DNA of 64,000 nucleotides from Rhodoplanes sp963712435 (GTDB lineage Bacteria; Pseudomonadota; Alphaproteobacteria; Rhizobiales; Xanthobacteraceae). The DNA lies in contig CAVQIB010000005.1 in NCBI GenBank assembly GCA_963712435.1, positions 124,001 through 188,000 of the forward strand. Direction: 5' to 3'. The translations under genes were made by a program, and so were the position numbers. This document shows, piece after piece, positions 1 to 9,368 of this stretch; position 1 is the first letter of the stretch; every line of letters starts with the position of its first letter. The notes under the pieces are model-generated. The model saw only the letters and a program-made list of their open reading frames with translations. It was not told the origin of the DNA and ran no database searches.

Positions 1-370
1 TCGTTCCGCCAGTCGGCCGGCGAAGGATGAAAGCTCTGCCGCCGGGGAAGCGTGACGTCCGAGCGGAGGCGATTGGGGACCGCCGCGGCGAGCATCGTGT
101 CGCTGAAGTGAGAAGCCATGGGACCTGCCTCGTGAGAACGGCTTGGACCTGACATCGACTCGGATTGACCGAATCCTGCCGATCCGACTTTGCTGCGGCC
201 GGCCCAGAGCGGCAAGATTATGGATAAAAATCCTAATCCGCGCGCGCGTCGGGCTCGGCGCGACTAAAATTCACCAATCCAACTCAAACGTTTGTACAAC
301 GCGTAAAAACTTATCCTCACCTCGCTCCATCGGGCTATCCTAGGTACAAAGTCCTACACGGGGGTTTGCC
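1..370. other. Upstream stretch with no supported gene
   Basis: No reading frame here has the codon pattern of a real protein; the 66-codon frame at 143-343 is rich in Arg and Cys and resembles nothing I know. The stretch probably holds the promoter of the downstream pair, because a G-rich Shine-Dalgarno-like run (361-365) lies just before the ATG at 371. The first bases may be the tail of a gene outside the window, which cannot be decided. Confidence 0.4.
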
Positions 371-755
371 ATGGAGAGCCTCACGTCTGTGTCGCCGCTG
401 ACCGGAACGGTTCATCGAGCCGGCCGCGGCGCATCGCTCTGGGACTCGCGAGGAGCTCACCGCGCTCGTGGGCGCGCGCCTCGCCGTTCCGCCATCCGAG
501 CTCGTCTCGACGACCCGCCGGTCCGCCGCGGCTGCGTTTGCCCGCCAGGTCGCGATGTATCTCGCCCATGTGAGTTTCGGCGCGAATTACAGCGAGATCG
601 GCCGCGCTTTCGGGCGGGATCGCACGACGGCGGCGCATGCCTGCCGCACCGTCGAGGAAAGGCGCGACGATCCGCACCTCGACGCCACATTGGAGCAACT
701 CGAGCGGGACTGCGCGGCGCTGCGCGCGGCCGGCGCGATCGGGGGTGAGCGATGA
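371..755 (+). CDS. DnaA C-terminal-domain-like helix-turn-helix protein (apparent frameshift near the start)
   Basis: The well-supported part begins at GTG 468 and carries a helix-turn-helix resembling DnaA domain IV: the pattern FARQVAMYLAHV, then YSEIGRAFGRDRTTAAHAC. In DnaA this region reads dsDNA at DnaA boxes, so this is probably a small DNA-binding protein and not a full initiator, since the AAA+ ATPase part is absent. Upstream, sensible sequence continues in the same frame without a start codon (402-467), and a good ATG with G-rich leader lies one frame away at 371, so I place the start there with one extra base near 400-410. The stop overlaps the ATG of the next gene (ATGA), which implies translational coupling. 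Specific target unknown. Confidence 0.65.
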
Positions 756-1585
756 CGCGCGCGAACCGCAAGGGAGCAGGCCAAGCGACCGATCGTCTGC
801 TCTCCCGCCTCGCGAACGCCGCGCAGCCGGACGGGCGCGGGAGCCGCCGCCCGGCCGCGGCCGATCCGGACGCGATGGCCGAACTCGTCGCCGCCGACCT
901 TGTCGCGCGCCGTCCGGACGGCGGATTCGAGCTGACCGCGGCGGGCCGCGCCCGGCTCGCACGCCTTGCCGCCACGAAGGCGGGCGGCGACATCGATGCG
1001 TTCCGCGCGCAGCACTTGGCGCTCGCGCGCCGCGGCGTGCGCCGAGCGGTCCAGCAGCCGGAAACGGCCGCGGTCGTGGTCAACGACGCCGAGAGTCCGC
1101 TCGCCTGGCTTGCCCGCCGCAAGGGCAGGGACGGCCGGCCGATGATCGAGCCGGCCCAGTTCCTCGCAGGCGAACGCCTGCGGGCGGACTTCACCTTTGC
1201 TCAGCTGATGCCGCGGATGACGGTCGACTGGGCGTCGCCGATCGCCGGCGGGCCGGGCGCGGGCGCCGGCGGGCCGGCCGCGATGGCCGAAACGGTGGTC
1301 GCGGCGAGACAGCGGTTGAAGCACGCGCTCGATGCGGCCGGGCCGGAATTCGCCGGACTTCTCCTCGATGTCTGCTGCTTCCTGAAGGGGATCGAGGATG
1401 TCGAGCGCGAGCGCGGATGGCCGCCGCGCTCCGCCAAGGTCGTCCTGCAGCTCGGCCTGGACCGGCTGGTCCGCCATTACGGGCTCGCTGCGGAAGCGCG
1501 CGGGCGCGGCCGGGCGGCGGTGCGCACCTGGCTTGCGCCCGGCGAGCGTTTCGTGGTCGAGGGGGAGGAAGCCGCTTCCGGCTGA
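752..1585 (+). CDS. DUF6456 domain-containing protein
   Basis: A 277-residue soluble protein with no membrane segment. The C-terminal half, from about residue 130 to 260, contains the features I associate with DUF6456: a segment around RLRADFTFAQLMPRMTVDW and then FAGLLLDVCCFLKGIEDVE and a helix near SAKVVLQLGLDRLVRHYG. This family is common in Rhizobiales and has no firmly assigned function. The start codon overlaps the stop of the DnaA-like HTH gene by four bases, so the two are co-translated and probably cooperate in a DNA-related or regulatory task. The frame is intact over its whole length. Confidence 0.75.
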   Translation: MTRANRKGAGQATDRLLSRLANAAQPDGRGSRRPAAADPDAMAELVAADLVARRPDGGFELTAAGRARLARLAATKAGGDIDAFRAQHLALARRGVRRAVQQPETAAVVVNDAESPLAWLARRKGRDGRPMIEPAQFLAGERLRADFTFAQLMPRMTVDWASPIAGGPGAGAGGPAAMAETVVAARQRLKHALDAAGPEFAGLLLDVCCFLKGIEDVERERGWPPRSAKVVLQLGLDRLVRHYGLAAEARGRGRAAVRTWLAPGERFVVEGEEAASG

Positions 1586-1632
1586 CGGTGCGAGCGCATG
1601 CAACCGTAACGGCCTTGCGCGGATAAGGCCGC

Positions 1633-2076
1633 TCAGGGCAGACCGGTCACGCCGACCGCGGCGAGCGCCGCTTCGGCCTCGGCGCGGATGCGGGCGACCA
1701 TCGATTTCAGCCCGTTCGAGCGCTGCGGCGTGAGATGCTCGCGCAAGCCGAGCCGCTCGAACAGGGCGGACGCATCGATCGCGAGGATGTCGCGCGCGGT
1801 CTTGTCGGAATAGAGCGCGAACATGATCGCGATCAGCCCGCGCACGATATGGGCGTCGCTGTCGCCGCGAAAGGTCAGCACCGGACCGTCGGCGCCGTTC
1901 GGCCGCACGGAGGTGGTGAGCCAGACCTGGCTGGCGCAGCCCGGGACCTTGTTTGCGTCGCTATGCGCCTCGGCCGGGAGCGGGTCGAGCGTGCGGCCGA
2001 GCTCGATGATGTACCGATAGCGGTCGTCCCATTCGTCGAGCAGGGAGAAATTGTCGCTGATCTCGTCGATCGTCAT
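1633..2076 (-). CDS. sufE: SufE family cysteine desulfuration protein
   Basis: About 147 residues, the usual SufE size. SufE accepts persulfide sulfur from the desulfurase SufS and passes it to the SufBCD scaffold during Fe-S cluster assembly in the cytoplasm. The acceptor cysteine is recognisable in the motif NKVPGCASQVW (about residue 51), and the surrounding pattern, with TIDEISDNF at the N-terminus and later FRGDSDAHIVRGLIA, is typical. I start at ATG 2076 because the family begins close to this Met and the longer reading upstream has no family resemblance. No other suf genes are nearby, so it is a stand-alone copy, as is common in Rhizobiales. Confidence 0.85.
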   Translation of the reverse strand: MTIDEISDNFSLLDEWDDRYRYIIELGRTLDPLPAEAHSDANKVPGCASQVWLTTSVRPNGADGPVLTFRGDSDAHIVRGLIAIMFALYSDKTARDILAIDASALFERLGLREHLTPQRSNGLKSMVARIRAEAEAALAAVGVTGLP

Positions 2077-2229
2077 GGCGCACACGCTTCGCGGGGCCGC
2101 CCATCGGCCTGCCGGCCTTGCATACATAGGGCATTTTCCGGCGAAGTGGGACCCGGCGCGCTGCAAGAAAATACGCCACCTGCAGCGCGAGTCTGAGCGG
2201 CGCGCCGCCGCGAGGGTTGCGTGCGGCCT

Positions 2230-2671
2230 TCAGCTCTCGTTGCGCGCACGCTTCGGCGACGCATCCTTGCTCTTTCCCGGACTGCGCCAGTCCGGCGTGA
2301 GATCGCCATGCGTCAGCGTGTCCCGCGAGCCCTTGCCGGGCGGGACCGGTCTCGCGCCGGGCGCCGCCCGCGCCGGTCGCAGCGCCGTCGGATTCGGCCG
2401 CGAGCTTCTCGCTGAAGAATTCGTACAGCATTTTCGCGCCGACCTGCGCCCTCTGTCCGGCGGCGCTGGCGACCTGCGCGCCGACCGCGCAGGCGTCCGG
2501 CTGGCGCGTGCAGAACAGGCGCATATCCGAGAAGGTCGCGGTCGCGGCCGAGGCCGCTTCCACCGCGGCGACGGCTGCGTTTTGCGGCGCGTCGGAATCG
2601 GATGAGCGGCCGGCCGGCAGCAGCAGCAAGACAAGGCCGAACCAGAAAGCGGCTCGCAACAAGAACCTCAT
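2230..2671 (-). CDS. DUF5330-like secreted protein (one frameshift)
   Basis: A short exported protein. It begins with a hydrophobic segment (MRFLLRAAFWFGLVLLLLP) that can serve as signal peptide or anchor, followed by MRLFCTRQPDACAVGAQ, which I recognise from the Rhizobiales DUF5330 group. The reading frame from ATG 2671 loses sense after about residue 110. The typical family ending (a segment near DTLTHGDLTPDW) is found one frame over and stops at 2230, so a single indel lies around 2330-2350. Function is unknown. The gene is divergent from the histidine kinase at 3147. Confidence 0.6.
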
Positions 2672-3146
2672 GGCCGTAGTCCCGTGATGACAGGTCTTCC
2701 CCGTCGTCCCCGATAAGTCTTCCCCATAGGCGTGACGCTAGCAGAGCCGCTTGAACAGGGCGTTCGGCGAAACGCGAGGATTTGCCGCAAATACGCTGCG
2801 AATGCGCGTCTCATTTTCTTAAAATTGGAACGATCCGGGCGGTTGCGCAAAGCCGCGCCGCAACCGGCGAAGCAGACGGCGAAGAATCCGATCGTGTCAG
2901 TTGGCAGCGCGCGCATGCTGCGCTCCGCCCGGGACACGCGCGCCCCGATGGGGTCAAAAGCGTTGTGGCGCCCGCCCTAGCAACACTGCGTTCACCATGG
3001 AGGGAGATTGACGCCCCGGTCGGCCGCAATTCGGCCCGATATGACCGCGCCCATTGCAGCGCCGCCACGCGTCTTTAGGTTTAGCTTAATGAGCGTTTGA
3101 GACGATCGCGTCGACCAGGGGGGCGCGTCCGACAAAGAGACGCGCA
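2672..3146. other. 475-bp divergent intergenic region
   Basis: Lies between the divergently transcribed DUF5330-like gene and the DivJ-like kinase. Frames through it are short and Arg-rich without resemblance to proteins. It presumably contains both promoters. The AT-rich run just upstream of the kinase (about 3074-3092, with TTTAG and CTTAAT elements) is the best candidate for promoter sequence, but I could not assign clean -35/-10 boxes. No hairpin with a T-run was seen. Confidence 0.4.
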
Positions 3147-4987
3147 GTGAGTGACGTGGGTGTTCTCAAGCTGCTTCGCGACTGTCTCGACGCGCTCGTG
3201 CATCCGTCGGCGCGCACCGATCCGATGGCGACCGCGCGGCATCGCGCCTTCATCGCGCCGCGCCTGCTCGGCAGCCTCGTCGCGCTCGTGGCGCTTCCCG
3301 CCTATCTCGCGCTGCGCAGCGCGCCGAGCGTGACCGAGCTGTTGGTGTTCTGCTGGTTGCTCGCGCCGATCCTCACCTCGCATTATCTGTCGCGAACGGG
3401 CCGTTACGAACGCGCGCACCTGCTGTCCTCGCTGGCGCTGGCCGGGCTCGTGACCATGGTCGCGGCGAAGACCGGCGGGATCAACTCCGTCGCGGCGATC
3501 TGGCTCGTCGTCGTGCCGCTCGAAGCGGCGCTGTCGGCCGTGCGCCGCGTGGTCGCGGCGGCTGCGGCGGCGGCGCTCGGCGCCGCCGGACTGCTGCTGT
3601 TCATGAACGTGGCCGATCTCCTGCCAAACCCGGAGCAGGACGCCGGCGCGCTGGCCGCGCTCGGGATCATGTCCGCGTCGCTCTATGCTACGGGCCTTGC
3701 GCTTGCGGGCGAGTTGCTTGCGCGCGCCGATCTCTCGCTGCTGCGTTCCGAGGAGGATCGCTACCGGCTGCTCGCCCGCAACATGACCGACGTGATCAGT
3801 CGTCACGGCAAGAACGGAACGGTCCTGTTCATGTCGCCGGCGGCGGAGCGCGTGTTCGGCGCAAGCATCTGCGAATTGCGCGGACAGGGCCTGTTCGAAC
3901 GCGTGCACATCGCCGATCGCCCCGCCTATCTGAGCGCGCTCGCCGATGCCGCGCGGGGGGAGGCGCATTCGGTCGAGTTCCGCGCGCGGCGCGACACCGA
4001 CGATCCGGCGGTCCCGGTCCGCTTCATCTGGATCGAGATGCGCTGCCGTCCGCTCGATCGCGGCGTCTTCGCGGGCGGCGGCGAGACGCGCGAGGTCGTC
4101 GCGGTTCTGCGCGACGTCAGCGAGCGCAAGGCGCAGGAGCGCGAGTTCGAAGACGCGCGCGCCGAAGCCGAACGCGCGAATGCGGCCAAGGCCCGGTTCC
4201 TCGCGGTCATGAGCCATGAACTGCGCACGCCGCTCAACGCCATCATCGGCTTCTCCGACATGCTGATCAACGAGCGGGCGATGGCGCTCCGCGCCAGCCG
4301 GCGCGAGGAATATGCGAGACTGATAAACGAGTCCGGGCACCATCTGCTCGCCGTCGTCACCGACATACTCGCAATGTCCAAGCTTGAAGCCGGCGAGTTC
4401 GAGATCCGGCCGGAGCCGTTCGCGCTTGCTCCCGTGGTCGCCTCGTGCTGCGATCTGCTTGCGCTCAAGGCGCGCGAGTGCGGAATACGGCTCGCCGTCG
4501 ATGTCGAATCCGATCTGCCGCCGATCAATGCCGACAAGCGGGCGTTGAAGCAGGTGCTCATCAACTTGCTGTCGAACGCCGTCAAGTTCACCGATCGCGG
4601 CGGCCAGGTGAGCGTCGGCGCGAAGCGCGACGGCGCGGATGTCTGCATCACGGTCGAGGACGACGGGATCGGCATCCGCGAGGACGATCTTCCGCGCGTC
4701 GGCGATCCGTTCTTTCAATCGGGCGGTTCGCAAGATCGCGCCCGCGACGGCACGGGGCTCGGTCTCTGCATCGTCAAAGGTCTGGTCGGCCTGCATGGCG
4801 GCGACGTGTCGATCGACAGTCGCATCGGCGCGGCACCCGGGTCGCGGTGCGCTTTCCGCTCGACTGTCGAAGCGGGAACGCCGCAAGGCCCGTCCTCCCG
4901 CTCAAGTCCTCCGCCACCATCACCCGCCTTGCGACGTCCGCCGACGCAGTGAGCGAGGCGGCCATCCCGGTGAAGAAAAGTGCGTGA
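3147..4987 (+). CDS. Membrane PAS-domain sensor histidine kinase, DivJ/PdhS-like (frameshift at the extreme C-terminus)
   Basis: Hybrid layout of a cell-cycle type kinase. About six membrane helices fill residues 30-200. A PAS domain follows (about 205-320, from EEDRYRLLARNMTDVI). The HisKA box MSHELRTPLNAIIGFSD has the phospho-accepting His near residue 356, and the ATPase domain has an N-box (VLINLLSNAVKFTD), VEDDGIGI and GTGLGLCIVKGL. In Caulobacter, DivJ phosphorylates DivK, and this architecture suggests a similar role; that is inference. Start is GTG 3147. After about 4835 the sense continues one frame over (RVAVRFPLDC) and ends at 4987, consistent with one missing base. It overlaps the following peptidoglycan-binding gene, suggesting an operon. 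Confidence 0.75.
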
Positions 4988-5930
4988 CGCGCTCGACGAG
5001 GCTCGACGAAGACCGCGCCGACGACGGCGTGGGACCCCGCCAATGGGTGTTCGCTTGTCTCGGCCTTCTGTTGCGACGTCCGCACGACACGCTCGCGGCC
5101 GCAGCGGCGTTCACCGCGCTCGCAACCATTCTCGTGAATGCGATGTTCCTGCAGCCCTTGCCGCATCCGGCTCCGCTCTTTTCGTTGAAAGGAAAACAGA
5201 CGCCGGGCGGCGCGCGCGATTCGACCGGCGCCGTGGTTCTTCCGCGCCCGCGCCCGGCGGAGATGGCGGTCCGCCCCGAGCCTGCGATCCGGCCCGAGTC
5301 CCTGGCGCGCGGCGAGCCTGCGGTTCGCGCCGAGCCTGCAATTCGCGCCGACCCTGCGCCGCGCGCCGGCCCGGTCCGCCCGCGCACGGAAATCGTCAGC
5401 GACATTCAGCGCGAGCTGGCGCGCCGCGGCTTCTATGACGGTCCGGTCAACGGCAAGCACGGCGGCAAGACCGAGGCCGCCATTCGCGAGTTCGAGAAGA
5501 GCGCCGGCCTGTCGCCGACCGGAGAACCGAACGAGGCGATTCTCAAGACGATCACCCGGACGCCGCTCGGAAAATCCGGGCCCACGGGGGCGGTCGTCGG
5601 CCCGCGCGCTGAGGCTGGCGTTCCGCCCGCGCGCGCCGTTCCGAGCGCGGCCGTCTCCGATCCGATCGCTGCGGCTTTGCGGGCGGAGCAAGCGCAGCGC
5701 CGCCGCGCAGCGACCCGGGCGCCAATGTTCCGGCGAAGCAGATGAAAGCGGTGCAGCAGGCGCTGGCCGATTTCGGGTACGGCCAGGTGAAGCCGACCGG
5801 AGTTCCCGACGCCGCAACCCGCGCCGCGATCGAGGCGTTCGAGACCGTGCACAAGCTGCCGGTGACCGGAGAAATCAGCGATCGCTTCCTGCGCGAGCTC
5901 GTGGCCGTGACCGACCGTCCGGTCGAGTGA
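4984..5930 (+). CDS. Membrane-anchored protein with two peptidoglycan-binding domains (one frameshift)
   Basis: Starts at GTG 4984 inside the end of the kinase gene. One membrane helix near residues 35-60 is followed by a low-complexity linker of Arg-Pro-Glu/Ala repeats (short units like RPEPAI, RAEPAI, RADPAP). Then come two PG_binding_1 modules. The first is around DIQRELARRGFYDGPVNGKH and the second around MKAVQQALADFGYGQ, ending at 5930. The second module is one frame away from the first, so an indel of one base lies near 5700-5715. Such modules bind the cell wall from the periplasm. Overlap with the DivJ-like kinase gene suggests coordination of wall growth with cell-cycle signalling, which is inference. 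Confidence 0.7.
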
Positions 5931-6047
5931 GCCGGGCTCCGGGCGCATCGTGCGATCGGGCAAGCCAGCCAACCGCATCGAATTGCGCTAGACCGGTGCG
6001 CGCCGCCACCGCGCGCCGCCCGCGCGCGCTGAAACGGACGATCATGC

Positions 6048-6395
6048 ATGCGCCTGAAATCCGGAATCTGGGTCGCCGCCTATATCCGCCGCTGCGGCGT
6101 CGAGGGAGTGTTCGCCGCCGTCCGCCGCCGCGGCGCCGAGGAGGCGGGCGCGATCTATGTCGTCGTCAATCGGCTCGATGGGACGGCGGATATTTATAGC
6201 CCGGCCCCGCAGACCGCGTTCGACGACGGCATGCCGAGCGATCGCGCCTTCAGCCCGGCGCTTGCGGCCCTGCCGGCGCCGGAAAGCGCGATCGACGCCT
6301 ATATCGCGCGGGAAAGCCGGTTCGACCCCGATCTCTGGGTGATCGAAATCGAGGAGCGGTCAGGACGCCACTTTCTCGATTGGATCGTTCGCTGA
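6048..6395 (+). CDS. DUF1491 family protein
   Basis: An intact 115-residue protein that matches the alphaproteobacterial DUF1491 pattern: the N-terminus MRLKSGIWVAAYIRRC, then AIYVVVNRLDGTADIYSPAP in the middle, and RFDPDLWVIEIEER followed by a FLDWIV ending. It is soluble and of unknown function. Its 3' end overlaps the convergent DUF2336 gene by about 97 bases as read here, which is long and may mean the neighbour's true stop lies earlier. Confidence 0.8.
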   Translation: MRLKSGIWVAAYIRRCGVEGVFAAVRRRGAEEAGAIYVVVNRLDGTADIYSPAPQTAFDDGMPSDRAFSPALAALPAPESAIDAYIARESRFDPDLWVIEIEERSGRHFLDWIVR

Positions 6396-7360
6396 CGGCG
6401 TGCCGGCCGGGCCGAGCGGATGCGCGGCTTGGGGGTGGCGCGCCGGGTCGCCGGAGCTGCCGCCGACGCGACGCGCGCGCTCGGCGAGGCGGCGTTCCGA
6501 TGCGGACGCACCGGCGCTGCGGCGTCCGCGCCGCGCCACGCCGCGACCAGGCGCAACGCGGCGTCCAGGCTCATTCGATCGAACAGGGCGGTCAGCGCAT
6601 AGACGCGCCGGACCGAGTGGCCGATCGCCGGATTGACGAACAGAAGGATGCGCTGGAGCACATCGATCGGAACCGCCAGCGCCTTGGCGGCGACGACGAG
6701 CGGCTCGCCCGAGCGGTCGTTGACGATCGCTTCGGCCAGTCTTTGCGCAATGCCGAGCGCGCGCTCGAGTTCGCGGATGAAATCGCTCGGCCGGCCGGCG
6801 AGGGCGCTCGCTTCCAGGATCGCCGCCGTGTGCCTGGTCGGCGTGATCGGGCCTCCCGGCGCGAGCGCGCCGGCGGCGTCGAGCTCGGCGAGCAGAAGGG
6901 CGCGCTCCTCCGGCGTCGCCGCGAAGAAGCGCGCGGTGATCGCGGCGCCGTCGGCGCTCGCGGGGTGGACCTCGGAGGCCGAATCGGGGTCGCCGAAGGA
7001 AGCGCCCGGGATCGGCGCTTCGGCGCGGCCGAAAGCTTGGTCGGCGAGGCTCGCGGAGTGATGCTTCTCGGCCACACGGCGAAGGATTTCGTCCGGCGCT
7101 CCCCGATACTCCGACAAGCGGCGCGCGACCGACGCGCGCGTTTCCGCATCGACCGCGTCCACGAGCCGCAAAGCGAGCTCGACGAATTGTCGTTCTTCTT
7201 CCGAAGAATGCGAGGCTTTCTGTACGTATAGCTCGGTCAATGCGCGCAACAAAGTCGGCTTCATATCGAGCCCGCGCTGGACCAGCCCGAGCAGGCTGTC
7301 CGCGCCGGAAACCAGCGACGCACTCACGCAACAACCCCCATCGCACTGCTTTTCCGCCAC
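6299..7360 (-). CDS. DUF2336 domain-containing protein
   Basis: About 353 residues, helix-rich, with the DUF2336 hallmark at the N-terminus: LLRALTELYVQKASHSSEEE followed by FVELALRLVDAVDAETR and VARRLSEYRGAPDEILRR. Proteins of this family are common in Rhizobiales and look like helical-repeat adaptors; the function is not established. The last 50 or so residues are Arg/Ser-rich and run into the convergent DUF1491 gene, so the real C-terminus may be earlier, or an indel hides it. A CtrA-like box lies about 20 bases upstream of the start. Confidence 0.75.
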   Translation of the reverse strand: MAEKQCDGGCCVSASLVSGADSLLGLVQRGLDMKPTLLRALTELYVQKASHSSEEERQFVELALRLVDAVDAETRASVARRLSEYRGAPDEILRRVAEKHHSASLADQAFGRAEAPIPGASFGDPDSASEVHPASADGAAITARFFAATPEERALLLAELDAAGALAPGGPITPTRHTAAILEASALAGRPSDFIRELERALGIAQRLAEAIVNDRSGEPLVVAAKALAVPIDVLQRILLFVNPAIGHSVRRVYALTALFDRMSLDAALRLVAAWRGADAAAPVRPHRNAASPSARVASAAAPATRRATPKPRIRSARPARRQRTIQSRKWRPDRSSISITQRSGSNRLSRAI

Positions 7361-7377
7361 AGTCTAGAAGCATGACC

Positions 7378-7394
7378 GTTAGCGCGACGTTAAC
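7378..7394 (-). promoter_or_regulatory. Possible CtrA-type binding site upstream of the DUF2336 gene
   Basis: Read on the minus strand the sequence is TTAA, seven bases, CTAAC. That is one mismatch from the alphaproteobacterial CtrA consensus TTAA-N7-TTAAC. It lies roughly 20 bases ahead of the ATG at 7360, where CtrA sites often occur. A chance match is possible, so this is a weak call. Confidence 0.3.
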
Positions 7395-7458
7395 CAACAA
7401 CAAGGCCCTTACCGTCGTGGGCGAACCGCGGATCCTTCTGATCCGCTGGAGGGGGGTT

Positions 7459-7656
7459 ATGGGGACCATCATTTCTTTCCCGGAATCGCGGCGCTGCCAC
7501 AATTCGCAGGCGAACGCGGAACGCCACGGACCGGCGATGATCATCATCTTGCCGGTGATCCGTATCGAACGGTATGTCGACGAGCCGACCACCCGGCTGA
7601 CGGCCGGTCCGCCGGCGCCCAGTCGCAAACGGCGGCGGCGCACGACGCGATCGTGA
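7459..7656 (+). CDS. Small conserved-looking basic protein
   Basis: A 65-residue frame that begins MGTIISFPESRR, contains a hydrophobic strand-like patch MIIILPVIRIER and ends in a strongly basic tail (RKRRRRTTRS). I recall similar short proteins with ISFP and ILPVIRIER motifs in Bradyrhizobium relatives, though I cannot verify this. The start is supported by a strong purine-rich Shine-Dalgarno (a GGAGGGGGG run ending four bases before the ATG). It lies divergent from DUF2336. The basic tail suggests nucleic-acid contact, but this is speculation. Confidence 0.55.
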   Translation: MGTIISFPESRRCHNSQANAERHGPAMIIILPVIRIERYVDEPTTRLTAGPPAPSRKRRRRTTRS

Positions 7657-7822
7657 GCTTGCGTCGGATGTGACCGCGGGCCGAAGGCGGCGCAGCCGTG
7701 TTCGCTGCGGCGCTGCCGACCAACGGCGCGGACTGCGCTTGCCGTGTCGCTTGCGATCGCGTGCGCTTGCACCGCCGCGCGCAGGGTGACACAACACGGC
7801 AGATGACAATCCGCGACCCCGC

Positions 7823-8416
7823 ATGACCGACGCCGCCGACGATCGCCCGTTCTGGAAACGCAAGACGCTCGCCCAGATGAGCAGGGCCGAATGGGAAAGC
7901 CTGTGCGACGGCTGCGGTCGCTGCTGCCTCAACAAGCTTGAATACGAAGACACCGGCGAGATCGTCTATACCGATGTCGGCTGCCGCTTGCTGGACGGCG
8001 AGAGCTGCCGCTGCCGCGACTACCCGAATCGCAATGCGCTGGTCGAGAACTGCGATCGGCTGACCGCCCAGAACATCCGCCGCCTCAACTGGCTTCCCGC
8101 GACCTGCGGCTATCGCCTGATCGACGCCGGGCGCGACCTCTATTGGTGGCACCCGCTCGTCTCCGGCGATTCCGAGACGGTGCACGCGGCGGGTATTTCG
8201 GTGCGCGGTCGGGTCGGCATTTTCGAGCACGCGATGGGCGAGCAGGAACTCGAGGACCGCATCGTCGACTGGCCGACCAAGATTCCGCGACAGGCGTTGC
8301 GCCCTCCGCAGCGGCCGCGCGCGGGCCGCACGGCGCAGTCGGACGCCCTCCGGCAAAGCACGGCGGAACGGCGGCTGGCGGCGGCCGCGGCGAAGCGGCG
8401 CGCCGGCAAGCCGTGA
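7823..8416 (+). CDS. YcgN/UPF0260 family cysteine cluster protein
   Basis: A 197-residue soluble protein with the family's cysteine-rich core near the N-terminus: LCDGCGRCCLNKLE, then VGCRLLD, CRCRDYPNR and ENCDRL. These cysteines are expected to bind a metal or Fe-S cluster, as in the wider CxxCxxCC families. The C-terminal part is WPTKIPRQ followed by a basic Ala/Arg tail that is longer than usual. The frame is intact. Biochemical role unknown. Confidence 0.85.
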   Translation: MTDAADDRPFWKRKTLAQMSRAEWESLCDGCGRCCLNKLEYEDTGEIVYTDVGCRLLDGESCRCRDYPNRNALVENCDRLTAQNIRRLNWLPATCGYRLIDAGRDLYWWHPLVSGDSETVHAAGISVRGRVGIFEHAMGEQELEDRIVDWPTKIPRQALRPPQRPRAGRTAQSDALRQSTAERRLAAAAAKRRAGKP

Positions 8417-8463
8417 GGCCGACCGGGCGCGGTCGTTCAACGGTCATTGCGGTCGGCGTCGAG

Positions 8464-8727
8464 ATGAGCGAGGATCAGACGCGGCTGCGGCGATCTGTCG
8501 GAGACGTCATGCGAGCGCTCATTCTCTACGCGGTACTTGTCATCATCGGCACCGTCGTTGCGGCGTTTGTCGGCCTGTTCGTCGAACGCGAGATCACCGA
8601 CGCCGGCAGCGTGGCCGTCTTCATCGGATTGTTCTTCGCCAATTTCTACGTGTCTTGGGTCATCACCCGGACGGTGGTCGAGCGCATGATGAAGGCGCCG
8701 GCGGACGAACCCGCCCCTTCCGCATGA
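8464..8727 (+). CDS. Small two-helix inner-membrane protein
   Basis: An 87-residue protein with two predicted membrane helices (ALILYAVLVIIGTVVAAFVG and SVAVFIGLFFANFYVSWVI) separated by a short loop. The short charged N-terminus begins MSEDQTRLRRS and the C-terminus is Pro/Ala-rich. Function is unknown. It starts 47 bases after the YcgN-like gene, so the two may share a transcript. Confidence 0.6.
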   Translation: MSEDQTRLRRSVGDVMRALILYAVLVIIGTVVAAFVGLFVEREITDAGSVAVFIGLFFANFYVSWVITRTVVERMMKAPADEPAPSA

Positions 8728-9067
8728 GGGTGGGCCGAGCCAAACTGCAATAGGAATTTAGTCATTGACAGCGCGGCGCTGCTGAGCTAGGTTCCGTCCA
8801 CGCTCCCAAAATGCGTCAGACAACGGCCCCGGCCAGAGGCGGCAGGTGCGCTGCCCCTTGGTCGCTGCGGCCGGCCCGCAGCGGCGGCCGCAACTCGGAA
8901 GCAGAACGCGCATGCGTGATCGGAACAGTGGCGTTCGCTCGGCGTTATTCGGACAGGCGGCGGCGTCTCATCCCCCCGTCCCCCCACCGCCGCCTGGCTA
9001 CGCCCCCGGCCGTGCTCCTCTGTCCGGCCGGGGGCTCGCTTTCTTGACTCATGCGGAGCAGCGGACC
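8728..9067. other. 340-bp intergenic region
   Basis: No frame here resembles a protein: the codable frames are short and Arg/Pro-rich. A G/C-rich stretch around 8960-9050 could fold, but no T-run follows. It presumably contains the promoter for the small membrane protein at 9068. Nothing else seen. Confidence 0.4.
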
Positions 9068-9217
9068 ATGGCGAACTATCCCGACGAACCCGTGGTCAAG
9101 CCCGCGGTCGAAGCGCGCCAGGGCGAGAGCGGCCGGGACGTGAGCTATATCCTGTTCATCAGTTTGGGCAGCGTCGTCGTTCTGCTCGCGGTCGCTTACT
9201 TCTATTTCTTCGGCTGA
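9068..9217 (+). CDS. Small single-pass membrane protein
   Basis: A 49-residue protein with an acidic/polar N-terminal half (MANYPDEPVVKPAVEARQ) and one C-terminal membrane helix (LFISLGSVVVLLAVAYFYFF) ending right at the stop. The layout suggests a tail-anchored inner-membrane protein. Function unknown. It lies about 150 bases ahead of the GTA terminase genes but is not a recognised GTA component. Confidence 0.55.
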   Translation: MANYPDEPVVKPAVEARQGESGRDVSYILFISLGSVVVLLAVAYFYFFG

Positions 9218-9368
9218 CGGCCGGCGAGGCGTCTGAGCCGCGCATCCCTTAGCGCGCCATCCGGGCGACCGGACGGCGCGGCGGCGGCTTGCGGCGACTG
9301 CCCAGCGGACCGCCATGCTGATCGCGTCGCAAAGCGCACGCGTGAGGTGGGCATTGTCGGGGATGGCG

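Noticed and set aside
143..343. 66-codon ORF at the window start
   Set aside because: No Shine-Dalgarno, odd composition and no family resemblance.
3081..4886. 601-codon minus-strand ORF opposite the DivJ-like kinase
   Set aside because: Antisense shadow of GC-rich codons; rich in Arg/Asp/His without domain pattern, while the plus strand has clear kinase motifs.
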